From: Flavobacteriaceae bacterium
GTDB lineage: Bacteria > Bacteroidota > Bacteroidia > Flavobacteriales > Flavobacteriaceae
Direction: 5' to 3'
Length of the DNA: 5,204 bases
NCBI GenBank assembly: GCA_013214275.1
Contig: JABSPP010000144.1
Coordinates: 1-5,204 of the forward strand
Both the position numbers and the translations under genes were made by a program. Positions 1 to 4,820 of the stretch are shown one piece after another; within the stretch, counting starts at the first letter, position 1, and every line of letters starts with the position of its first letter. The notes under the pieces were generated by a model. That model made no database searches and was not told the origin of the DNA. It saw nothing but the letters and a program-made list of their open reading frames with translations.

Positions 1-253
1 GATAAAAATGAATTTTTTTGAAAGTACCATAAACTAAATTCAATGCTAAAGATAAAAAACTGCTACAATCATCCTTTTTGAGGATATACCCCATGCCAAA
101 TCACCCGATAAGGAGCGATACATGACACCATTTTCTAAAAATAAGGATTTAAATGAACTTTAAAATACTAAATGTATTTTTTTAAAGTTGCATCTAATAC
201 AACAAGAGATTGGTCAAATAAAGGTCAGTGTCTCAGTAAAAGAAAATACTTAA
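1..253. other. non-coding leader upstream of the secreted protein
   Basis: I see no convincing gene here: all frames are short and AT-rich. Two weak hairpins are visible. ATCCT/AGGAT (71-75 with 81-85) has a five-base loop. A longer AT-only stem pairs CTTTAAAATAC (158-168) with 174-187, with a three-T bulge. The second contains a run of seven T and could end a transcript coming from the left, but it has hardly any GC pairs. I found no exact TAnnTTTG box for the following gene. Confidence 0.4.
158..187 (+). terminator. AT-rich hairpin with T-run, possible terminator
   Basis: CTTTAAAATAC at 158-168 is complementary to 174-187 apart from a bulge of three T; the loop is TAAAT (169-173) and the right arm holds seven consecutive T. 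It could end a transcript entering from the left, or form part of the leader of the next gene. The stem is nearly all A-T, so termination strength is doubtful. Confidence 0.2.
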
Positions 254-283
254 ATGCCAAATAATTCGTGTAAATCTAAACGG

Positions 284-1039
284 ATGAAAAAGTACATCTC
301 GTGTGCATTCTTCTTTGTCCTATCCCTTGCCCATTCTCAAAAAACTATCCACGTTTTCGTAGCCTTTTGCGATCATATAAATCAGGGAATTGTTCCTGTT
401 CCAGAATCTTTAGGAAATGGTCAAAATCCAACAACTAACTTGTATTGGGGTGCCTTGTATGGGGTAAAAACTCATTTTAAGAGAAGTGAAGATTGGATTT
501 TTTTAACATCCACGACAAGCGAAAATCCAAAAATCCTAGAACGAGTCCTATTCAAGCACAAAAATTCTGAAACATTTTTACTTGCAGACGCCTATGATGG
601 AAAATATATCAAGGAAGCGATAACTCATTTCCTTGAAGCCAGTGCTGGAAACAATCCACAAGAGATTACGATAAATGACAGAAGACTACCTTTTGGTGGA
701 AATTCAAACCTAGTAAGTTATATAGGTCACAACGGGCTGATGGAATTTGACGTAGATGGTCATTTTAATCCAAAGAACAACAACAAACGAGATGCGATTA
801 TACTCGCCTGCATCAGTGAAAATTATTTTCTCTCTCATATAAGACAAACTCAAGCAAGTCCCTTAATTTGGACTACGGGACTCATGGCACCCGAAGCATA
901 CACCCTAAAATGGGCTATCGACGGATGGATACGCAACGAAACTGACGATGAAATTAGAGAACATGCAGCAAAAGCTTACCATAGCTACCAAAAGTGTGGG
1001 TTAAACGCAGCAAAAAGACTCCTTGTTACTGGATTCTAG
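284..1039 (+). CDS. secreted conserved protein of unknown function, possible caspase-like fold
   Basis: I do not know a function for this protein. I chose ATG 284 over the in-frame ATG at 254 because it gives a clean signal peptide: MKKYISC, then a hydrophobic core (AFFFVLSLA), and a signal peptidase I-like site after AHS, before QKT. The 251-residue product would be exported. It has no lipobox and no further membrane segment. The mature N-terminus (TIHVFVAFCD, GIVPVP, LGNG, NLYWGALYGVKT) is laid out like a conserved family I have seen in Bacteroidota, but I cannot name it. A His in YIGHNG (residue 149) and a Cys in IILACIS (residue 176) each follow a hydrophobic strand-like stretch, the spacing seen in caspase-like (clan CD) peptidases; TTGLMAPEAY follows. 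This catalytic reading is inference only. It lies 68 bases upstream of hflX on the same strand, but hflX seems to have its own promoter. Confidence 0.8.
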   Translation: MKKYISCAFFFVLSLAHSQKTIHVFVAFCDHINQGIVPVPESLGNGQNPTTNLYWGALYGVKTHFKRSEDWIFLTSTTSENPKILERVLFKHKNSETFLLADAYDGKYIKEAITHFLEASAGNNPQEITINDRRLPFGGNSNLVSYIGHNGLMEFDVDGHFNPKNNNKRDAIILACISENYFLSHIRQTQASPLIWTTGLMAPEAYTLKWAIDGWIRNETDDEIREHAAKAYHSYQKCGLNAAKRLLVTGF

Positions 1040-1094
1040 CAAATGCCCGTTCCTAAAAAATCCCACACAATTTTTCAGCTCACCGCGGTATTCC

Positions 1095-1102
1095 TACCTT
1101 TG
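1095..1102 (+). promoter_or_regulatory. Bacteroidota -7 box of hflX
   Basis: TACCTTTG matches the Bacteroidota sigma-A -7 consensus TAnnTTTG exactly. It ends only five bases before the hflX ATG at 1108. Transcription normally begins a few bases after this box, so the message would have almost no 5' leader. I see no exact TTG at the -33 position, only a T-rich stretch around 1071-1075. Confidence 0.6.
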
Positions 1103-1107
1103 CCGCC

Positions 1108-2313
1108 ATGATAGAACAAAGAGAAGCAACATCTGAAAAAACTGTTTTAATTGGACTCATTACGCAATATCAAAACGAAAACCAGTCCGAAGAATATTTA
1201 GATGAACTAGAATTTCTAACCACAACTGCCGGTGGTCTTGCCGTTAAACGATTTGTACAGCGTTTAGCACACCCCCATCCAAAGACTTTTTTAGGAGCAG
1301 GGAAATTACAAGAGGTAAAAGCATTTATCGACTCACACCACGTAGGAACAGCCATTTTTGATGACGAATTATCGCCCGCACAACTAAGAAATATCGAAAA
1401 AATTCTCGATTGTAAAATTTTGGATCGTACACATCTAATTCTAGACATCTTTGCACAAAGAGCGCAGACAAGTTCGGCAAAAACTCAGGTCGAACTTGCC
1501 CAACACGAATACCTCCTACCCCGATTAACCAGACTGTGGACACACCTCGACAAACAAAAGGGAGGAATAGGAATGCGAGGTCCCGGAGAAACAGAAATCG
1601 AAACAGATAGACGAATCATTCGCGACAAAATTGCACTTCTCAAGAAAAAGCTAGTGAGCATAGACAAGCAAATGGCAGTGCAGCGCAAAAATCGTGGAAA
1701 AATGGTACGCATTGCCCTTGTAGGATACACCAACGTAGGAAAATCAACCTTAATGAATGTGGTGAGCAAAAGCGATGTCTTTGCAGAAAATAAGTTATTT
1801 GCTACCCTAGATACAACAGTAAGAAAAGTAGTCATCAAAAACATCCCCTTTTTAATGACCGATACAGTAGGGTTCATCCGAAAACTGCCCACTCAGCTGG
1901 TAGAATCGTTCAAATCTACCCTAGATGAAGTTCGCGAAGCCGATCTGTTACTGCACGTTGTAGATATTTCACATCCCAATTTTGAAGACCATATAGCATC
2001 TGTTCATACAATCTTACAAGAAATTAACAGCGCCAACAAACCCACCATTATGGTCTTCAATAAGACAGACGCCTACACACACGAAACCATCGATGAGGAC
2101 GACTTGGTTTCGATCAAAACCAAAGCCCACTTTACCTTAGAAGACTGGAAAAAAACCTGGATGAACGATCTAGAAAAAGAATCCATCTTTATCTCCGCCC
2201 TAAACAAAGACAACCTAGAAGCTTTCAAAGAAAAAGTGTACGATGAAGTAAAAAAAATTCATGTACAGCGTTTCCCCTACAACGATTTCCTATACTACGA
2301 ATATCAAGAATAG
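1108..2313 (+). CDS. hflX: GTPase HflX, ribosome-splitting/rescue factor
   Basis: HflX is a translational GTPase that binds the 50S subunit and splits stalled ribosomes during heat and other stress. The 401-residue protein has the full family layout. The N-terminal HflX domain (about 10-110) is followed by helical linkers and the signature GGIGMRGPGETEIE (152-165). The G domain carries G1 GYTNVGKST (206-214), the G2 region ATLDTT (232-237), G3 DTVGF (252-256), G4 NKTD (318-321) and G5 SA (363-364). The C-terminus ends in a short acidic/aromatic tail (FLYYEYQE). Length is normal and all nucleotide-binding residues are present. ATG 1108 agrees with where Bacteroidota HflX proteins begin (VLIGLITQ shortly after the start). 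No Shine-Dalgarno sequence precedes it, and a TAnnTTTG box sits directly upstream, so it is probably transcribed alone with little or no leader. Confidence 0.97.
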   Translation: MIEQREATSEKTVLIGLITQYQNENQSEEYLDELEFLTTTAGGLAVKRFVQRLAHPHPKTFLGAGKLQEVKAFIDSHHVGTAIFDDELSPAQLRNIEKILDCKILDRTHLILDIFAQRAQTSSAKTQVELAQHEYLLPRLTRLWTHLDKQKGGIGMRGPGETEIETDRRIIRDKIALLKKKLVSIDKQMAVQRKNRGKMVRIALVGYTNVGKSTLMNVVSKSDVFAENKLFATLDTTVRKVVIKNIPFLMTDTVGFIRKLPTQLVESFKSTLDEVREADLLLHVVDISHPNFEDHIASVHTILQEINSANKPTIMVFNKTDAYTHETIDEDDLVSIKTKAHFTLEDWKKTWMNDLEKESIFISALNKDNLEAFKEKVYDEVKKIHVQRFPYNDFLYYEYQE

Positions 2314-2659
2314 CAACCACACCCAACAACCCCCAAAATACGAGGGCAAATTTTTAGACGATTTTCTTGGGCGTTCCCTTCGGGTCGGGCTATCCGCTAT
2401 ATCTTTTTTGCCATCTTTTCAAAGAAAAAAACTTGAAATACGTTTGCGAATTATACACAAAACCAAAACAAGAAACACCCTAAAATAGCAAAAAAGGATG
2501 CCGCTGCTATCCCTTACGCAAGCTTTAAACAGTCCTTTGGTGAAACAATAAAATAGAGGCAGTCACTACCTTTCAGGCCCTTATTCCTTACCCATTTTTA
2601 TTTACTAATCATTGTGATATTGACTAAGTTAACCATTGTGAATCTTCAGTAAATAAGTT
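2314..2659. other. convergent intergenic region with flavobacterial repeat
   Basis: This gap separates the 3' ends of hflX (plus) and the XRE gene (minus). Its main content is the foldable repeat at 2371-2519. Beyond it lie an 8-bp direct repeat CATTGTGA (2610-2617 and 2634-2641) and an inverted pair TGACTAA/TTAGTCA (2621-2627 with 2660-2666) that overlaps the XRE stop codon. No protein-coding signal is visible; the open frame crossing 2261-2488 is out of frame with hflX and has no family features. Confidence 0.6.
2371..2519 (+). repeat. flavobacterial intergenic repeat, foldable
   Basis: I recognise this element from flavobacterial intergenic regions. The left half has GGGCG, then CCCTTCGGG, then GGGCTATCCGCTATATC and a T-run. 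The right half has an A-run, GGATGCCGCTGCTATCCC and TTACGCA. The halves are complementary: GCGT (2371-2374) pairs with ACGC (2516-2519), 2387-2411 pairs imperfectly with 2488-2513, and the innermost TCTTTTTTGC/GCAAAAAAGG pairing is continuous with one G-U. CCC-TTC-GGG (2376-2384) makes a small side hairpin with a cUUCGg-type loop. The segment between the arms (about 2412-2487) looks variable and non-coding. Its function is unknown to me. It lies 3' of hflX, where it could also act as a bidirectional terminator. Copy number cannot be judged from this window. Confidence 0.6.
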
Positions 2660-2884
2660 TTAGTCAAATCCCTCAGCAAAGAATTCTTCAAGAGTCATAT
2701 CAAAAGCCTTTGCAATTCTTAATAAGCTCGTGTATTGCATATCAGTTCCAGTTTCATACCTACCATATTGCGCCCTATGTATGCCGTTTTCGAAGGCAAA
2801 AGTTTCATAGCTACTGTACCCTTTTTTAATTCTTAACGATTTAATTCTATTGGCCAGCTTCTTAATTTCTATTGATTTATTCAT
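2660..2884 (-). CDS. XRE-family helix-turn-helix repressor, small
   Basis: A 74-residue single-domain DNA-binding protein of the HTH_3/Cro-CI type. After a short N-terminus come helix 1 (IKKLANRIKSLRIKKG, about 7-22), helices 2-3 (SSYETFAFENGIHRAQYGRYETG, about 24-46) and the closing helices (TSLLRIAKAFDMTLEEFFAEGF, about 52-73). YETG and LLRIAKAFDMTLEEFF are in the standard positions of the fold. There is no C-terminal sensing, dimerisation or peptidase domain. ATG 2884 has no Shine-Dalgarno sequence, as is usual in this phylum. It is divergent from the small ORF at 2964, and the palindrome at 2921-2934 between them is its likely operator. Such small repressors usually control neighbouring accessory genes or themselves. 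A link to the reverse transcriptase further right is possible but unproven. Confidence 0.88.
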   Translation of the reverse strand: MNKSIEIKKLANRIKSLRIKKGYSSYETFAFENGIHRAQYGRYETGTDMQYTSLLRIAKAFDMTLEEFFAEGFD

Positions 2885-2920
2885 GGAAACAAAGAAATTA
2901 AGTACACTACGAGTATATAA

Positions 2921-2934
2921 CTACTAATTAGTAG
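2921..2934. promoter_or_regulatory. 14-bp palindrome, likely XRE operator
   Basis: CTACTAATTAGTAG is a perfect palindrome in the 79-base gap between the divergent XRE gene and the small ORF. It lies about 20 bases upstream of the TATATTTG box of the plus-strand gene, where the -33 element would fall, and 36 bases upstream of the XRE start. A dimeric HTH protein bound here could repress both directions. ACTAC recurs at 2906-2910, perhaps as a half-site. The sequence is direct observation; its assignment to this regulator is inference. Confidence 0.55.
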
Positions 2935-2953
2935 ATTTTTAAAACTATTTCGC

Positions 2954-2961
2954 TATATTTG
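2954..2961 (+). promoter_or_regulatory. -7 box (TAnnTTTG) for the small ORF
   Basis: TATATTTG fits the Bacteroidota -7 consensus TAnnTTTG exactly. The palindrome 2921-2934 covers the expected -33 region. Transcription would start around 2966-2968. That falls after the TTG codon at 2964, so the downstream ORF may really begin at GTG 2988. Confidence 0.5.
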
Positions 2962-2963
2962 AG

Positions 2964-3170
2964 TTGACATTCATATCAGACAAAATAGTGGTATCAATTA
3001 AAGTAACACCCGCTCAGAAAGAGTTGTTAGAACTGTTAAACCCAAAAGGAATAGAAGATTATTTTGAGTCCTTAAAAATGTTACATTATTTGGCTACTTA
3101 TTGCGTAGCACATGAAATGGTTGAGCTTTGGGCTTCACGTAATGTTCATGACCTAATGGATGCCATTTAA
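2964..3170 (+). CDS. small hypothetical protein divergent from XRE regulator
   Basis: A 68-codon frame starting at TTG 2964. I recognise no family. The sequence looks protein-like: an initial strand-like stretch (KIVVSIKVTPAQKEL) is followed by amphipathic helix-forming segments (IEDYFESLKMLHYLATYCVAHEMVELWAS, then NVHDLMDAI). It has no signal peptide, membrane segment or metal-binding motif. The start is uncertain: no ATG is available before codon 39, the TTG lies only two bases after a TAnnTTTG box, and GTG 2988 would give a 60-residue product compatible with the predicted transcript start. The shared intergenic region suggests control by the neighbouring XRE protein. Alternatives are a small accessory or antitoxin-like protein, or a chance frame. 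Confidence 0.5.
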   Translation: MTFISDKIVVSIKVTPAQKELLELLNPKGIEDYFESLKMLHYLATYCVAHEMVELWASRNVHDLMDAI

Positions 3171-3307
3171 AAATTACACTAGAAAAGCAGTTGTAGCATT
3201 TTACATAATTAAACTCATTATTTGTCTCACTTGGTATTATACTACATGCAACGTAATATATTGATACGTTGTTTTGTTAGATTCCAGTTCATAAAAATCT
3301 GACAACA
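3171..3307. other. AT-rich spacer before the structured RNA region
   Basis: No coding potential is visible. The one clear structure is a perfect 7-bp inverted repeat, CAACGTA (3249-3255) with TACGTTG (3265-3271), around a nine-base AT-rich loop. It could be an operator or small hairpin. TTGTTTTG (3269-3276) is one mismatch from a TAnnTTTG box and could start a transcript entering the hairpin at 3308, but support is weak. Confidence 0.35.
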
Positions 3308-3365
3308 TGTCAGTTAATTGATTTGAACTGACAGAAGCGTCTATAATCACCTAAATTAACTGACA
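3308..3365 (+). repeat. 12-bp perfect inverted repeat (stem-loop)
   Basis: TGTCAGTTAATT (3308-3319) is exactly complementary to AATTAACTGACA (3354-3365). Inside, GATT/AATC (3320-3323 with 3345-3348) and GAC/GTC (3330-3332 with 3339-3341) extend the structure. No T-run follows, so this is not a simple terminator. The motif CTGACA occurs at 3299, 3328 and 3360, and inverted at 3308. The arms could form the 5' domain of the RNA upstream of the reverse transcriptase, or be protein-binding sites controlling it. Confidence 0.6.
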
Positions 3366-3394
3366 AAGGGTAATTGGTACTATTCTTGTTGCAA

Positions 3395-3721
3395 AATTGT
3401 CTGATTGGGCTGGAAGCATAGCCGATGGTCACGTTTTATTATCAATGCATTTCGGTGTATCACGCGCAGAACTTGGCTGACGTGTGAAGACGCATTCCAG
3501 AAAGCCAAGTGCAGGTGTGGTCTCCTAAGAGAGAGAACAAATCCTGAACAAGGTCAAAGGATGTCTTGGATTCTGATTGAGATGTTTGTAACATAGTTAT
3601 AAGTATTAAAGATACGAATTTAATTCTAACAATGAGTGGCGCTACCTAGGTTTAAACGCTGTAAAGTAGCATAAGGATTGTACCATCATAAAGCAAGCCA
3701 CGTCACGACCAGCCCTTTTTT
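3395..3721 (+). ncRNA. candidate structured RNA partner/template of the reverse transcriptase
   Basis: By hand count 3401-3560 is about 48% GC, against about 30% in two 60-base blocks I counted in the RT gene, as expected of a structured RNA in an AT-rich genome. Nested pairings are visible: GGGCTGG/CCAGCCC (3407-3413 with 3709-3715), GATGGT/ACCATC (3424-3429 with 3682-3687), ACTTGGCT/AGCCAAGT (3471-3478 with 3503-3510), TCTC/GAGA (3521-3532), a two-part stem 3540-3552 with 3565-3572, three small hairpins (3582-3594, 3603-3615, 3616-3626), and GCTAC/GTAGC (3641-3645 with 3666-3670). Six T follow the closing helix at 3716-3721, then the RT ATG at 3729. In DRT2 and related systems an RNA of a few hundred bases directly upstream of the RT is its template and cofactor. 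Both ends are estimates; the 5' end could reach the 3308 hairpin. The function is inferred. Confidence 0.5.
3405..3593 (+). other. stop-free frame inside the candidate RNA, possible neo template
   Basis: The frame from TTG 3405 to the codon before TAG 3594 has 63 codons without a stop, bounded upstream by TGA at 3402-3404. Read as a conventional gene it is weak: no ATG start, an unusual Trp/Arg/Cys-rich composition, and no family features. It coincides with the GC-rich, base-paired part of the candidate RNA. In DRT2 the template segment must be stop-free in one sense frame, because rolling reverse transcription joins copies into an endless ORF. That makes this frame worth recording as a possible template rather than as a gene. 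I could not identify the template ends. Confidence 0.3.
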
Positions 3722-3728
3722 AAATTCT

Positions 3729-4820
3729 ATGATTCCTGATTGGCTAAAATTTAAAAAGTACCCGCACATAGGTAAACCACTAACAAAAAAGAAAGATAAA
3801 GGTTGGGTAATCAAATATGTGACTAATCCTGATAAAATTGCTAATCACAAATTTACCCCTTTACTTCATAAGAAAATTTATCAGCGAAAGTATAGACCAA
3901 GTAAAGATGCACCAAAAAATAAGTTCAAAAAAAGACAAAGGTCAGTACAAAAACCAAAAGAAAGACCAATATTTTATGCCTCACATTTGGATTCCATTAT
4001 TTATAGCTTTTACAGTCATAATTTAACTGAAGCTTATGAGAATTATCTGGAAAATGAGGTTTACGGTATTAGTGCAGTAGCTTACAGAAAAATTCCAATT
4101 GTTAAAGGGAAGAAAGGGAATAAGAGTAATATTGAGTTTGCTTATGAAACATTTAAGTTTATTGAAGAAAATAAGCATCGGAATTTATCAATAATAGTAG
4201 CTGATGTTACATCATTTTTTGACAACCTTGACCACAGAATTCTTCTCCACAAACAATGGAAGCGTGTATTAAAATTAAATAGTTTACCAGAAGATCACTA
4301 TAATGTGTATAAAAGTCTGATATCGAAAGGGTACGTTAATGAATTAGAATTATTTAAAAAGTTCCAAAACAGACTGATAGTTGAACGTGGAGTCGATAAT
4401 GATGATAAGACTACCAAATTACGTCACAAAAAGGTCAAACATATTTGGAATTTAAAGAGAGAGAGGGTAGTTGCTTATTGTTCGAAGAAAGATTTTTTTA
4501 AAGAAGCAACGAATTTGATAAGAGTTGAAAAAAACTGCAGTCATCAACACAAAAGATGTCGGAAAAATTGTGATATGAAAGGAATTCCTCAAGGAACTCC
4601 AATGAGTGCAACACTTGCGAATATTTACATGCTCGATTTTGATAGGTTGATCTTTGAAGATACGCAACAAAAAAGTGCTTACTATCAAAGGTATAGTGAT
4701 GATTTAATTATAGTTTGTGACCAAAAAGATGAAGACTACTTTAATAATCTAATTCGTCTATCCATTGAGAATTTAACAAAACTGGATATACAACCCGAAA
4801 AGACGAATATGGGTGCATAA
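3729..4820 (+). CDS. defence-type (Abi/UG) reverse transcriptase, C-terminally truncated
   Basis: An RNA-directed DNA polymerase of the abortive-infection/unknown-group class, best guess DRT2 (UG2). From ATG 3729 it has 363 residues. A TTG further upstream (3678) falls inside the candidate RNA and is less likely. The N-terminal part has YPHIGKPL, YVTNPDKIANH and KERPIFYASHLDSIIYSFY (about 10-96). Motif A is IIVADVTSFFDNLDH (155-169, catalytic D159), motif B GIPQGTPMSATLANIYM (285-301), motif C YSDD (322-325), and motif D begins at DIQPEKTN (353-360). A long insertion between A and B (about 174-283) contains LPEDHYNVYKS and a Cys/His cluster. That insertion and the absence of intron maturase or DGR-type motifs argue against group II intron, retron and DGR RTs. 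The frame ends where an IS begins; its last two residues and stop come from the IS end, so the thumb/C-terminal region is missing and activity is doubtful. Confidence 0.85.
   Translation: MIPDWLKFKKYPHIGKPLTKKKDKGWVIKYVTNPDKIANHKFTPLLHKKIYQRKYRPSKDAPKNKFKKRQRSVQKPKERPIFYASHLDSIIYSFYSHNLTEAYENYLENEVYGISAVAYRKIPIVKGKKGNKSNIEFAYETFKFIEENKHRNLSIIVADVTSFFDNLDHRILLHKQWKRVLKLNSLPEDHYNVYKSLISKGYVNELELFKKFQNRLIVERGVDNDDKTTKLRHKKVKHIWNLKRERVVAYCSKKDFFKEATNLIRVEKNCSHQHKRCRKNCDMKGIPQGTPMSATLANIYMLDFDRLIFEDTQQKSAYYQRYSDDLIIVCDQKDEDYFNNLIRLSIENLTKLDIQPEKTNMGA

Noticed and set aside
1170..1892. Minus-strand open frames inside hflX
   Set aside because: They are antisense shadows of a fully conserved gene, with Cys/Ser-rich low-quality translations.
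2261..2488. Open frame of 75 codons across the end of hflX and the intergenic repeat
   Set aside because: It overlaps hflX out of frame, runs through a base-paired repeat and has no protein family features; it is a by-product of the repeat.
2610..2641. Direct repeat CATTGTGA (2610-2617, 2634-2641) as an attachment site
   Set aside because: It is only 8 bp with 24-base spacing, with no integrase or distant second copy in the window; it may be chance.
3678..3728. TTG 3678 as the start of the reverse transcriptase
   Set aside because: It would place 17 poorly protein-like residues (YHHKASHVTTSPF...) inside the candidate RNA, including its closing helix. ATG 3729 begins just before conserved-looking sequence (PDWLKFKKYPHIG).
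3838..4688. Alternative-frame ORFs inside the RT (3838-4026 plus, 4452-4688 minus)
   Set aside because: They overlap the RT coding frame and show no independent family features.
3300..4820. Diversity-generating retroelement
   Set aside because: Motif B is GIPQGTPMS rather than the usual DGR form, and I saw no template/variable repeat pair or variable target gene.
3300..4820. Retron or group II intron
   Set aside because: The long insertion between motifs A and B is unlike retron RTs. There is no maturase or HNH region, and I could not recognise intron domain V or a retron msr-msd inverted-repeat arrangement; the missing C-terminus leaves slight doubt.
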